DNA of 64,000 bases from Lamprobacter modestohalophilus (GCF_016583905.1 NZ_NRRY01000009.1:1-64000); one strand, 5' to 3'. Shown: positions 37,951 to 47,006, counted from the stretch's first letter. The notes: generated from the letters alone by a model not told the origin. Numbers and translations: made by a program.

Positions 37951-38979
37951 GTGTTCACCGGAATCCGCCGCAGCTCCCGCACCGTCAACGTCTGGCCAGG
38001 CTATGTCGACGCGCTCTCGGCGTTATTGATGGTGGTGATCTTCGTGCTACTGATCTTCACGCTGGCGCAGTTCCTGCTCCGCCAGGTGGTCTCGGATCAG
38101 GAATTCGCACTGGATCTGCTCAGCAACCGTCTCGCTGAGGTCAGCGAGGCCCTAGGCCTCAGCGAAGAGCGCGCCGAGGCGCTGAACGCACAGGTGGCCC
38201 TGTTCTCGGAGCAGCTAGCCGAGGTCACCGACGAGCGCGACAGCCTGGCCGCGGCCCGCGATCAGGACCAGCTGCGTCTGCTGGCGCTGGATGCGCTGGT
38301 CGCTTCGCAGCAAGAGGCGCTCGCGCAAGAACAGGAATTGACCGCCGAGCAGCGCGATCAGGTCGCCCTGCTCAATCTGCAGATCGCCGCCTTGCGCACC
38401 CAGCTGCAGGAGGTCGCCGGGGCCTTAGCGGCTGCCGAGCGCGACAAAGCCGAGCAGGCCGAGGAGATCACCGATCTCGGCGAGCGCCTGAACCTAGCGC
38501 TCGCGCGACAGGTCAACGAACTCGAGCGCTACCGCTCGGAGTTCTTCGGTCGCGTGAAGGAGGCGCTGGGCGAGACTCCCGATGTGCGCATCACCGGGGA
38601 TCGCTTCGTGTTCCAGTCCGAGCTGCTGTTCCCGTCCGGCGAAGCAGCTCTGAATCCGGCCGGTCGCGCGCAGCTCGAGCAGCTTGCCGAGACCTTGCTC
38701 GAGGTGGCCAAGCTGATCCCCGACGAGATCGACTGGGTGCTGCGCATCGACGGCCACACCGACCCGCAGCCGCTGCGCGAGGGACACCGCTACGCCTCGA
38801 ACTGGGAGCTCTCGACCGCGCGCGCGCTGTCGGTGGTCGAGTTCCTCGCCAGCCGTGGCCTACCGCCCGAGCGCATGGTCGCGGCCGGCTTCGGCGAGCA
38901 TCGCCCCGCCGTTGTCGGCGATGATGCCACGGCCTATCGACGCAACCGGCGTATCGAGATCAAGCTCACCAGTCCTTGA
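37951..38979 (+). CDS. OmpA/MotB-type peptidoglycan-binding protein with long coiled coil
   Basis: A 342-residue protein. One membrane helix near 20-44 (LSALLMVVIFVLLIFTLAQF), a long Glu/Gln/Leu-rich coiled coil (about 50-195), and a C-terminal OmpA domain (about 215-340) with IDGHTDPQP near 262 and the RRNRRIEI end motif. The shape is MotB-like: the membrane Asp (YVDALSAL, just before the helix) could be the proton acceptor. Partner of the MotA-like protein. The coiled coil is much longer than in MotB, suggesting a long periplasmic rod. Confidence 0.87.
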   Translation: MFTGIRRSSRTVNVWPGYVDALSALLMVVIFVLLIFTLAQFLLRQVVSDQEFALDLLSNRLAEVSEALGLSEERAEALNAQVALFSEQLAEVTDERDSLAAARDQDQLRLLALDALVASQQEALAQEQELTAEQRDQVALLNLQIAALRTQLQEVAGALAAAERDKAEQAEEITDLGERLNLALARQVNELERYRSEFFGRVKEALGETPDVRITGDRFVFQSELLFPSGEAALNPAGRAQLEQLAETLLEVAKLIPDEIDWVLRIDGHTDPQPLREGHRYASNWELSTARALSVVEFLASRGLPPERMVAAGFGEHRPAVVGDDATAYRRNRRIEIKLTSP

Positions 38980-39104
38980 CCAGAAGCCGCGCGCTCACCT
39001 TGGGTGTCGATCACCTGAAGTTGTCGAGCGGCATCGCGTTGAACGGATGGTCGAGCGGGCTCAGTCGGCGAGCAGCCATGCTTTGAGCGGATGGGCGAGC
39101 ATGC

Positions 39105-39950
39105 TCAATCGCCTAGCAGCAGCGTCTTAGCAGCATTGATCTGGGCTGCCAGATAATCAGAGCCGCCACGATCCGGATGCAGCTTTTGCATCAGGCGACG
39201 ATGCGCGGCGCGAATCTGCTCAGGCTCGGGCTCGGCCCCGCCGCCCGCGTCAAGACCAAGAATGGCTAAGGCATCGTCGCGCGTCATGCCCTGCCCGCCC
39301 GAGCCGGACGCCTTGCGCCCATCGCGAGCATCCCCATTCCAATCCGCACCGCCCTCGGCAGCCTGCTCACGCCAATCTGGGTGCTCGCGCTCCAAATAGG
39401 CCGTCAGCACCGCCGCTGACTGCTCATCGTTGTCCTGATAGAGCTCGAGCATGCGCAACAGTTGGTCGAGGACCAGCTCAGAGAGCTGCCGGCCCTGGAA
39501 CGGACCTTCGCGCACCTCGCCATCCATCGCGCCGCTCTCGTGATCGAGGCTCATCGCCAGATAGCGGGTGCGGATGGCGGAGCGCTGTTCGCTCTTGCCG
39601 CCGGCGCCTGCCGCGCCACCGAGACCGCCGCCAAGTCCACCACCGAGTCCGCCACTCGGGATACTGCCCGCTAGGCCACTGAGCCCAAGCGAGCGCAGCA
39701 GCCGTTGCAGCATCGGCAGCATGTGCAGCAGATTGAGGATGCGAAAGCCGACTGGAATCGCCGCGGCCAGCGCCGCAAAGATCGGGTTCAGGCGCCCGCT
39801 GAGGGTGGCGATCACGAGCAGCCCAATGCCACCCCAGAGCGCGACGCGGCGCAGCACCCGCGCAACCTGCGTCGCTGGTGTGCGGCTAAACCAGTAGAGA
39901 CCCCCTAACAGACCGCCAATGACGATCAGCAGGATCAGCAGCCGCGCCAT
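39105..39950 (-). CDS. Membrane-anchored DnaJ-domain protein
   Basis: A 281-residue protein with two or more N-terminal hydrophobic segments, a Gly-rich hinge (about 98-118), a helical middle domain, and a short C-terminal J-domain with HPD at 258-260 (QKLHPDRGGSDY). The order, membrane anchor first and J-domain last, resembles the mitochondrial Pam18/TIM14 type. It would recruit DnaK to the membrane. It lies 19 bases after the VWA gene on the same strand. Confidence 0.85.
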   Translation of the reverse strand: MARLLILLIVIGGLLGGLYWFSRTPATQVARVLRRVALWGGIGLLVIATLSGRLNPIFAALAAAIPVGFRILNLLHMLPMLQRLLRSLGLSGLAGSIPSGGLGGGLGGGLGGAAGAGGKSEQRSAIRTRYLAMSLDHESGAMDGEVREGPFQGRQLSELVLDQLLRMLELYQDNDEQSAAVLTAYLEREHPDWREQAAEGGADWNGDARDGRKASGSGGQGMTRDDALAILGLDAGGGAEPEPEQIRAAHRRLMQKLHPDRGGSDYLAAQINAAKTLLLGD

Positions 39951-39969
39951 TGCTCAGACTCCACCATCA

Positions 39970-40686
39970 TCATTTACTGCCTCTCAGCTGCTGGGTCAGT
40001 CGCAGTACATCACCGCCGCGCCGGCGACCAAAGTCAGCCAGCGCCTTGCGGCCGCCAGCGGCATAGACCGCCACCGCACTGAGAAGGTCCTTCAGTGTGC
40101 CTGGGCTCGAGGCGTCGAACGGACACCAGGCGCCACCACTGAGGCGCGCAATCTCCTTTAACGCACGCTCGGCGGTCGGGTCGCGCCCTTCTTGGAACAC
40201 GAAGGCTGGCACACCAAGCAGGCCGAGCTGACCCGCCAACCCGGCCAGGCTATCAAGCGGCTCTTCGACGCAATCACCGACGAAGACCAACGCATTGACG
40301 CGCTTGCGCTCGGTTTCAGCGATGGCGTGATCCAGCACGCGACCGATCTGGGTGATGCCAGCCGCGCAGCGCACCGACGTCATCCGTGGCAAGAGCTGAT
40401 CGGCACGACTGCACCAAGGCGAGGCGTGCAGCTCCTGAAACCCCCGGTAATGGACCAGCTGCACGTCCAGCCCACCCAAGTCGTTCGTCTCCTGGAACAT
40501 CGCCGCCTGCAAACTGGCGGCCTGATCCCAGCTCGGCTCGCGGCTCGCGGTCGCGTCCATTGAAAAGATCAGCCGCCCGCGCGAACCCGACGGCGCTCGC
40601 TTGGGCACCGCCGCCACATGCGCCAGGAAGGCATCAACCTCGTTCCGGTTCGACGTCGTTTCTAGGTCTGTTCGCGAGCGTTTCAT
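39970..40686 (-). CDS. VWA-domain-like protein
   Basis: A 238-residue cytoplasmic protein with a von Willebrand A-like fold. LIFSMDATASREPSW carries a MIDAS-type Asp-x-Thr-x-Ser, NALVFVGDCVEE is the central strand with acidic end, and a TQIG segment supplies a threonine. It has no signal. It is the upstream gene of a VWA-DnaJ pair converging on the MotA/OmpA-like pair. The function is unknown; VWA domains often act in protein-complex assembly. Confidence 0.8.
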   Translation of the reverse strand: MKRSRTDLETTSNRNEVDAFLAHVAAVPKRAPSGSRGRLIFSMDATASREPSWDQAASLQAAMFQETNDLGGLDVQLVHYRGFQELHASPWCSRADQLLPRMTSVRCAAGITQIGRVLDHAIAETERKRVNALVFVGDCVEEPLDSLAGLAGQLGLLGVPAFVFQEGRDPTAERALKEIARLSGGAWCPFDASSPGTLKDLLSAVAVYAAGGRKALADFGRRRGGDVLRLTQQLRGSK

Positions 40687-40762
40687 CGTCCTCAGCTGTT
40701 CGGTGAGATTGAGTTAGATTGAGGGTCAATTGGGGGTAAATCGACGGTCAATGGGTCGGACA

Positions 40763-41992
40763 TCAGGGCTCATCGCCCTCGGTGACGATCTGCAGCTGCG
40801 AATGCACGAGCGTCCGATGCACCGGGCAGCGATCGGCGATCTCCAGCAGCAGCGCACGTTCCTGCTCGCTGAGCGCTCCGACCAGCGTGATCCGCTGCAC
40901 TATCTGCTGCGGACCCTGCCGAGCGCCCTCTGCGGCCGGACGCTCCTGATGCCGAAGCCGCACCTCAATATCATCAAGTGCCAGACGTTTCCGGCTCGCC
41001 ACCATGCGCAGCGTCATCGAGGTACAGGCCCCTAAGGCCATCAGCAGCAGCTCATACGGGTTTGGCCCCAGATCCGTGCCGCCGGCCGACTCCGGCTCGT
41101 CCGCCAGCAACTGATGCCGCGCCGCATAGAGCCCACGCAGAAAGGACTGGTCGCGCTCGGTCACCAGCACCTCGCCGGGCTCCACGGCGGGTGCAGTGCC
41201 ACCGCCGGCCTCCTCATGATGGCGATGCAGCCCCAGATAACGGCTCGCCCAGGCCACCAGCGTCTCAGCGACGTATTCGGAATCCTCCCGATCGGTCAAC
41301 AGATGGTCGGCCCGATCGAGCGAGATGAAGCTCTTCGGATGCAGCGCCGCGTGGTAGATCTTTGCCGCTTCCTCAACCTCAACGATCTCATCGACGGGCG
41401 AATGGAACACCAACAGCGGGCGCTTCAGCCGGCGGATATGCTCCGCATCGGCATACTGCTTGAGGTCGTCGAGGAACTGGCGACGGATGCGAAACCGGCG
41501 TCGACCCACCCGCACCTCGGCCTCGCCGGTCGACTCCATCTCGCCGCGCACACCGCTGAACAGGTGCTCGATATGATCCGGCGTCGCCGGCGCGGCGATC
41601 GTCACCACCGCCTCGACCGACGGCAGGCGCCCCGCCGCGGCGAGCACGGCGGCGCCGCCCAGACTATGGCCGATGAGCAGCGCTGGCGACGAGTATTCAG
41701 CCTCAAGCGCCGCCGCGGCGGCGAGCAGATCCTGGACATTCGACGAAAAACTGGTGTTGGCGAAGTCGCCATCGCTATTGCCGAGACCAGTGAAATCGAA
41801 ACGCAGCACCGCGATGCCGCGCGCCGCCAGGGCACGGGCGATCCGGGTTGCCGCCGCGAGATCCTTACCGCAGGTGAAGCAATGCGCAAACAACGCATAG
41901 CGCTGCGTCTCGACGCCCGCTGGCGGCGTCTCCAGCAGTCCCGCGAGCCGGTGGTCCTCGGGGTTCTTAAAATCGAACCGGATGCGTGCCAT
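40763..41992 (-). CDS. Bifunctional alpha/beta hydrolase and OsmC-family protein
   Basis: A 409-residue fusion. Residues 1-255 are an alpha/beta hydrolase with nucleophile Ser110 in GHSLGG and the late DRADHLL histidine. Residues about 265-409 are an OsmC/Ohr-like domain with the two redox cysteines in GACTSMTLR and DRCPVHRTL. This fusion is known in proteobacteria. The OsmC part points to hydroperoxide detoxification, and the hydrolase substrate is unknown. It is divergent from the Sfp-type gene. Confidence 0.92.
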   Translation of the reverse strand: MARIRFDFKNPEDHRLAGLLETPPAGVETQRYALFAHCFTCGKDLAAATRIARALAARGIAVLRFDFTGLGNSDGDFANTSFSSNVQDLLAAAAALEAEYSSPALLIGHSLGGAAVLAAAGRLPSVEAVVTIAAPATPDHIEHLFSGVRGEMESTGEAEVRVGRRRFRIRRQFLDDLKQYADAEHIRRLKRPLLVFHSPVDEIVEVEEAAKIYHAALHPKSFISLDRADHLLTDREDSEYVAETLVAWASRYLGLHRHHEEAGGGTAPAVEPGEVLVTERDQSFLRGLYAARHQLLADEPESAGGTDLGPNPYELLLMALGACTSMTLRMVASRKRLALDDIEVRLRHQERPAAEGARQGPQQIVQRITLVGALSEQERALLLEIADRCPVHRTLVHSQLQIVTEGDEP

Positions 41993-42122
41993 AGCCTTGC
42001 CTCGTACTCAAATCAGGGGCGGAACAGATGACGGAACAGATGGCCCTGGACGTTCATCTGCCGATAGTATGCTATCTGGCTCGGGACTCGCGCCAAGCCC
42101 GGTTCAGACGTCGGCGGTACGC

Positions 42123-42884
42123 ATGGCAACAATCCAAACTGGACTCCTAGTCGTCGAGTTAGCACTTGAGCCCTGGGGCGCGGCTCAGGCGGGGCTGCTA
42201 GAGCAGCTGCCGGCTGAGGAGCAATCCCGCATCCTGCGCTATCGACGCGATGCCGACCGCTACCGCAGCCTCGCCGCGGCACTGCTGCCGCGTCTCCTGA
42301 TCAGCCATCAGCGCGCACAGCCTTTAGCGCAGATCCATATCGAGCGCGGCCCGACCGGAAAGCCCTTTTACCCGGCCGATCCTCAGCTCCACTTCAACCT
42401 CTCACACTCAGGGCAGTTTGTCGCCCTCGCGCTCGGTACATCTCCGGTTGGCGTCGATGTCGAGCAGGTGCGCCCGACCAGAGACTGGGATGCCATCGCC
42501 AAGCGCTTCTTCACGGTCGAAGAACAGCAGTGGCTGGCCCGTTTCGATAACGCAGAGCGCAGACACCGCTTCGTCGCCCTCTGGAGCCGCAAAGAGAGCC
42601 TGCTCAAGGCCACCGGCGAAGGCATCGCCGGTGGCCTCAGCAGCTTCTGCGCCATCGCCGAAGACCATGCTGAGATTGAAATCGACCATCGCGGGCAACG
42701 CTGGTTCCTGCGCTCCTACCCAGCCCTGACCGGCTATGGACTCGCGCTTTGCTCGGGCGCGCCCGGTTTGCCACAGCCACTCCAAGCACAGGTGCGGGCA
42801 GCGCAATTCCTGGATGACATCAATCCAGCCATCGCGACGCTGGTCGCCATGCCTCGGGTTGCAGCGGATGCCAAGGCACCTTAG
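42123..42884 (+). CDS. 4'-phosphopantetheinyl transferase (Sfp type)
   Basis: About 253 residues from ATG 42123. GVDVEQ (110-115) and WSRKES (154-159) are the Mg/CoA-binding motifs of Sfp-type enzymes, which load carrier proteins of fatty acid, polyketide or peptide synthases. No carrier protein or synthase is in the window. It is followed after 18 bases by an amidoligase and then a C26 hydrolase, all on the plus strand, so the three probably form an operon. Confidence 0.92.
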   Translation: MATIQTGLLVVELALEPWGAAQAGLLEQLPAEEQSRILRYRRDADRYRSLAAALLPRLLISHQRAQPLAQIHIERGPTGKPFYPADPQLHFNLSHSGQFVALALGTSPVGVDVEQVRPTRDWDAIAKRFFTVEEQQWLARFDNAERRHRFVALWSRKESLLKATGEGIAGGLSSFCAIAEDHAEIEIDHRGQRWFLRSYPALTGYGLALCSGAPGLPQPLQAQVRAAQFLDDINPAIATLVAMPRVAADAKAP

Positions 42885-42902
42885 GCTGCATCATGCTGCA
42901 TC

Positions 42903-43970
42903 ATGACTCACATTGAAGACCCGAATTCAGATGACGCACCAGGGGTGTCCATGCTGATAACCACAAATAAGCTCGCGATGCCACCGCTGGTCAACACCAG
43001 CGCCGGCCATGAACGGCGCGTCGGGGTCGAGATCGAACTCAGCGGACTGACGCTCAGCGAAACCGCGGATCTGGTGCAAGAGACGCTCTTCGGCGCCGAT
43101 GGTGGAGAAATGCTGCATCCCGGGCGCTACGAGGTCGCACTGCGCGGTGACCCCGCTGGCGACTGGGAGATCGAGCTCGACTTCGCCTACCTGAAAGCGC
43201 TCGGGCGGCGTGAGCGCAACGAGGACGACCTCGGCGGTGCGGTCGAAGGACTCGCCGAAGATCTGCTGCGCCTGGTCGCCGAGCGCATCGTGCCAGTCGA
43301 GGTCATCAGCCCACCGCTACCGCTCTCGCGGCTGGCCGAGTTCAACCTCATCATCGAGCGTCTGCGCGCCGCTGGAGCACGCGGCACCGCCGATGACCCT
43401 ACCTACGCCTTCGGCATGCAGCTCAATCCTGAGATGCCGGCCACCGACGTCGACTGCATCCGCCAGTATCTGCAGGCCTTCCTCTGCATCGAAGACTGGC
43501 TGCGCGAGCGCGCCAAGGTCGATCTGACCCGGCGGCTCACCTTCTTCGCCGACCCTTTCCCGAAGGGCTATGTGCGCACCGCGGTCGCGCCCGGCTACTC
43601 GCCCAATCGCGCGCAGTTGATCGACGACTACCTCGATGCCAACCCAACCCGCAATCGTGCGCTCGACATGCTACCCCTCTTTACCCACCTCGATGAGGCG
43701 CGGGTGCGTGCGCAGGTCCAAGACGAGCGGGTCAAAGCACGACCTGCCTTGCACTATCGACTGCCCAATAGCGAGATCGATCAGCCCGACTGGGATCTCA
43801 ATAGACCTTGGCAAGATTGGCTTGTCGTCGAGCAGCTGGCTGCAGAACCGGCACGACTCGATCAGCTCTGCGCCGCCTACAGCGCCTATCTCAGCAACCC
43901 TTTCGAGCGCCTGACCGGCGATTGGAAACAGACCTGCCAACAATGGCTCAGCGACAACGGACTCCTTTAA
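42903..43970 (+). CDS. Amidoligase-family protein
   Basis: A 355-residue protein of the COOH-NH2 amidoligase family: RRVGVEIELSGL (39-50) is the defining glutamine-synthetase-like strand, with the acidic WEIELDFAYL pair further on and the FGMQLNPEMP region. Such enzymes are predicted to make amide or peptide bonds in small metabolites or on proteins using ATP. The downstream C26 hydrolase gene overlaps it by 28 bases. Amidoligase plus class I amidotransferase-like pairs are a known genomic theme. The product is unknown. Confidence 0.85.
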   Translation: MTHIEDPNSDDAPGVSMLITTNKLAMPPLVNTSAGHERRVGVEIELSGLTLSETADLVQETLFGADGGEMLHPGRYEVALRGDPAGDWEIELDFAYLKALGRRERNEDDLGGAVEGLAEDLLRLVAERIVPVEVISPPLPLSRLAEFNLIIERLRAAGARGTADDPTYAFGMQLNPEMPATDVDCIRQYLQAFLCIEDWLRERAKVDLTRRLTFFADPFPKGYVRTAVAPGYSPNRAQLIDDYLDANPTRNRALDMLPLFTHLDEARVRAQVQDERVKARPALHYRLPNSEIDQPDWDLNRPWQDWLVVEQLAAEPARLDQLCAAYSAYLSNPFERLTGDWKQTCQQWLSDNGLL

Positions 43971-44668
43971 TTGCCGTCACCGGCCCAACGCGTGGCTCGC
44001 ACGCGCCCAAGCTCCTGGTTCAGCTTGCCTTGCGCCTCGCCGGTGCGCGCACCACATTGCTCACGCCGGCAAACCCAAAGTCGGAGATCCAAGATACAGC
44101 TGATGGGATCGTGATCACGGGTGGCCATGACGTCGACCCAGTACTCTATGCCGCCGCCCCCGAGGTGACGCCGAAATACGATCCAGAACGCGACGCGCTC
44201 GAATCGGCCGTCATCGATCGTGCACTCGAGCGCGGCCTGCCTGTGCTCGGCATCTGCCGCGGCGCCCAGCTGCTCAATGTGCGCCTCGGAGGAAACCTCT
44301 TCCAAGAGCTACGCTCACGCCGCAAGCACACCTCCAACCGCTGGACCATCTTTCCCCTCAAGACCCTCTGCATCGAGCCCGGAACCGAACTGCAGCGCCT
44401 GATGAGTAGCGACCGCGCCCGTATCAACAGCCTACACAATCAAGGCATTGACCGCCTGGGCGAAGGCCTGATCATCGCCGGCCGCGACCTCGACGGCATC
44501 ATCCAAGCGATAGAGGCCCCCCTACGTCACTGCGTTCGCGGCGTCCAATGGCACCCGGAATTCCTTCTCTACAACCGCGGCCAACGCCAGCTCTTCAACA
44601 GCCTCGTCGCCGCCGCTCGACTCAGAAACACCCTATTAGAGACAGCGCAACCAAAGGGCCAGCATTGA
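43943..44668 (+). CDS. Gamma-glutamyl hydrolase-like protein (peptidase C26 / class I glutamine amidotransferase fold)
   Basis: About 241 residues from ATG 43943, which lies inside the amidoligase gene. The catalytic Cys105 is in GICRGAQLLNV, with His204 and Glu206 in QWHPEF; the oxyanion segment is ITGGHDVDP. It resembles PuuD-type gamma-glutamyl-gamma-aminobutyrate hydrolases. With the amidoligase it could cleave or edit gamma-glutamyl-type amides. It converges with the UPF0175 gene. Confidence 0.9.
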   Translation: MAQRQRTPLIAVTGPTRGSHAPKLLVQLALRLAGARTTLLTPANPKSEIQDTADGIVITGGHDVDPVLYAAAPEVTPKYDPERDALESAVIDRALERGLPVLGICRGAQLLNVRLGGNLFQELRSRRKHTSNRWTIFPLKTLCIEPGTELQRLMSSDRARINSLHNQGIDRLGEGLIIAGRDLDGIIQAIEAPLRHCVRGVQWHPEFLLYNRGQRQLFNSLVAAARLRNTLLETAQPKGQH

Positions 44669-44689
44669 TCACAGCACGCTCGGCAAGCA

Positions 44690-44926
44690 TCAGGCGAACT
44701 CGGTGACCAGGTCATCGCCCTGTAAATCGACCACTGGTACGCCTGAACGACTCGCTGCCAGCAAAAACTCAACGCGCCCCATACCGCACAGTCGGCCGGC
44801 TTTTCCCGATGAGATGCGGCCTTGCTCAAAGAGCTTAACGGCGAGCAAAAAACGCGCTTCGTCGGCAAAGTTAGCCGGCATTTCGGCAGCTGAGGGCAGC
44901 CCGGCGAGGGGGAGCTCGATGGTCAA
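44690..44926 (-). CDS. UPF0175-family protein (solitary antitoxin-like)
   Basis: A 78-residue protein matching UPF0175, small helix-turn-helix proteins usually paired with PIN-like toxins. The typical segments AVKLFEQGRISSGKAGRLCGM and EFLLAASRSGVPV are present. The start is TTG 44926. No toxin gene follows: 21 bases beyond the stop is the end of the convergent C26 gene. It therefore appears to be an orphan, either a free regulator or the leftover of a toxin-antitoxin pair. Confidence 0.8.
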   Translation of the reverse strand: MTIELPLAGLPSAAEMPANFADEARFLLAVKLFEQGRISSGKAGRLCGMGRVEFLLAASRSGVPVVDLQGDDLVTEFA

Positions 44927-45032
44927 GGTTGAGGATAGGACCGAAAAATCGGTAGATTAACGATGGCCAAGCGGGGGGCCAGATCGGGCTAAATTATAAT
45001 CTATTGAATCTACTACAATTTATCCGCAGTAT

Positions 45033-45123
45033 TGGCGGAGAGAGAGGGATTCGAACCCTCGATGAGCTATTAACCCATACTCCCTTAGCAGGGGAGCGCC
45101 TTCAGCCACTCGGCCATCTCTCC
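45033..45123 (-). tRNA. tRNA-Ser (GCT)
   Basis: A 91-nt class II tRNA with a long variable arm, acceptor GGAGAGA, anticodon GCT in loop CTGCTAA and an encoded CCA. It sits downstream of csrA, the conserved position in gammaproteobacteria. Confidence 0.96.
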
Positions 45124-45134
45124 GGACAGGGTGG

Positions 45135-45140
45135 ATTGTA
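45135..45140 (-). promoter_or_regulatory. Probable -10 box of tRNA-Ser
   Basis: TACAAT on the minus strand lies 11 bases before the tRNA. No clear -35 is seen, so the gene may also be read from csrA. Confidence 0.4.
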
Positions 45141-45273
45141 GCAAAGTTTAGCGTGTTTGCGTTGATTTGGGTGGCGTTGCTGATGCTTCAGGGCACTGGA
45201 ACCGCCCTGATCATCTAGGCCTGATGCAGGCCGGCGTGCCACCCGGATGTCTTAGGCGAACTGCAGAACTCGA

Positions 45274-45492
45274 CTAGTCGTCGAGTCCTCGATCGTCTGC
45301 GACATGCTGCTCAGGGATACCTTGAGCCTGTTCGCGCTTGATCCGTTCGTAGATCTCTTCGCGATGCACTGCAACCTCGCGCGGAGCATTCACACCAATG
45401 CGAACCTGATTACCTTTGACGCCGAGCACCGTGACGGTTACTTCATCGCCGATCATCAGAGTTTCGCCAACGCGGCGGGTCAGTATCAACAT
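45274..45492 (-). CDS. csrA: Carbon storage regulator CsrA
   Basis: A 72-residue RNA-binding regulator: [16 protein letters not shown] at the N-terminus, [19 protein letters not shown] in the core. It binds GGA motifs in 5' leaders to control translation of carbon, motility and biofilm genes. The C-terminal tail is somewhat longer than in E. coli (61 residues). It lies 180 bases downstream of lysC, in conserved order. Confidence 0.97.
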   Translation of the reverse strand: MLILTRRVGETLMIGDEVTVTVLGVKGNQVRIGVNAPREVAVHREEIYERIKREQAQGIPEQHVADDRGLDD

Positions 45493-45672
45493 AGCGGTCT
45501 ATCCTTTATGTCCTTTTTTAAAGCCGAGCCGCGGTTCCCTTTCGTATCTTTAGGTCTCGCAGCCTGATTACCAATGCCTTGAACCCGGGCTCCGCTGTTG
45601 CGGGTGCCTGGGCCAAGCCACTCAAGAACAGAGTTTAGCAGTAGGCCCTAGTGCAATGCATCAATAGTTACC

Positions 45673-46893
45673 CTAGGGTTTGTCGAGCCCAAAGGCATCA
45701 TGCAAGGCACGGACACCGAGTTCGAGATATTTCTCGTCGATCACCACTGAGATCTTGATCTCAGAGGTCGAGATCATGCGGATGTTGATGCCTTCGTGGG
45801 CTAAGGCCTCGAACATGCGGCTGGCAATACCCGCATGGGAGCGCATGCCAACGCCGACCAGACTCAACTTTACGATCTTTTGATCGCCGGTGACCTCGCG
45901 CGCCGAGAGTTGCTCAGCCGTCTCCTTCAACACCCGTAGGGCAGTCTCGTAGTCGTTGCGGTTGACGGTGAAGGTGAAGTCCGTCGTTGCCCCGTCAGAG
46001 CCGACGTTCTGCACGATCATATCGACTTCCACGTTAGCAGCAGAGATCGGGCCAAGTATCTTGTATGCAATACCCGGCTGATCCGGCACCCCCAGCACGG
46101 TGAGTTTCGCTTCATCCTTGGCGAAGGCAATGCCGGCGATCTTGGCGTCTTCCACGTTCTCCTCCTCGAGGCTGATCAGTGTGCCCTCCCCATCATGGAA
46201 GCTTGAGAGCACACGCAAAGGGACTTGGTACTTACCGGCGAACTCAACCGCGCGTATCTGCAACACCTTCGAGCCCAGGCTCGCCATCTCGAGCATCTCC
46301 TCGAAGGTGATGCGGTCGAGCTTGCGCGCGCGCGGCTCGATGCGTGGATCGGTGGTGTAGACCCCATCGACATCGGTATAGATCTGGCATTCGTCGGCCT
46401 TGAGCGCAGCAGCCATCGCGACCGCGGAGGTATCGGAGCCACCCCTACCGAGCGTGGTGATATTGCCCTCGCGATCGATGCCCTGGAAACCCGCGACCAC
46501 CACCACCCGACCGGCGTCGAGATCGCTGCAGACGCGCGCGCCGTCGATATCGCTAATCCGCGCCTTGTTATGGGCGCTATCGGTCCGAATCTGCACCTGT
46601 GAGCCGGTGTATGAGCGGGCAGGACAACCGGCAGCCTCCAGCGCCATGGACAGCAACGCGATCGTCACCTGCTCACCGGTGGAGATCAGCACGTCCAGCT
46701 CGCGCGGCACTGGCTGCGGCTGGATGGCACGCGCCAGCCCGATCAAACGATCGGTCTCGCCAGACATCGCTGAAACGACGACGACCACCTGATGACCCTG
46801 GTCTCGCGTGCGCTTCACGCGCTCGGCGACGGCCTGGATGCGCTCCACCGAGCCCACCGAGGTGCCACCATATTTTTGAACGATTAACGACAT
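45673..46893 (-). CDS. lysC: Aspartate kinase (LysC-type, two ACT domains)
   Basis: A 406-residue monofunctional aspartokinase, the first step to Lys, Thr, Met and diaminopimelate. It begins with VQKYGGTSVGS and contains TTLGRGGSDTSAVA and YTDVDGVYTTDPR in the kinase domain. The C-terminal ACT pair (about 265-400) is for feedback inhibition by Lys and/or Thr. Unlike E. coli, there is no fused homoserine dehydrogenase. It lies between alaS and csrA. Confidence 0.96.
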   Translation of the reverse strand: MSLIVQKYGGTSVGSVERIQAVAERVKRTRDQGHQVVVVVSAMSGETDRLIGLARAIQPQPVPRELDVLISTGEQVTIALLSMALEAAGCPARSYTGSQVQIRTDSAHNKARISDIDGARVCSDLDAGRVVVVAGFQGIDREGNITTLGRGGSDTSAVAMAAALKADECQIYTDVDGVYTTDPRIEPRARKLDRITFEEMLEMASLGSKVLQIRAVEFAGKYQVPLRVLSSFHDGEGTLISLEEENVEDAKIAGIAFAKDEAKLTVLGVPDQPGIAYKILGPISAANVEVDMIVQNVGSDGATTDFTFTVNRNDYETALRVLKETAEQLSAREVTGDQKIVKLSLVGVGMRSHAGIASRMFEALAHEGINIRMISTSEIKISVVIDEKYLELGVRALHDAFGLDKP

Positions 46894-46936
46894 CGATCGA
46901 CTCGCGCCCTCACTGCTGCAATTGGACTAAGTTGCT

Positions 46937-47006
46937 GTCCATTTTCTACTTCCCGATGATCGCCAAACAGCGGTCCGCAAATCGGCAAGACGTTGATAGA
47001 CACTTT
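46937..47006. repeat. 70-bp imperfect palindrome, copy 2 of 2
   Basis: Gap-free match to the reverse complement of 8781-8850 (about 55 of 70 identical). The arms are less perfect here. A 14-bp tandem duplication of TTGATAGACACTTT follows directly (to 47020). It lies between alaS and lysC. Confidence 0.8.

Noticed and set aside
36949..38979. MotA-like/OmpA-like pair considered as a Zorya defence system
   Set aside because: The channel protein lacks the long cytoplasmic tail of ZorA, the coiled coil is in the OmpA partner instead, and no ZorC/D/E-like nuclease or helicase gene is nearby.
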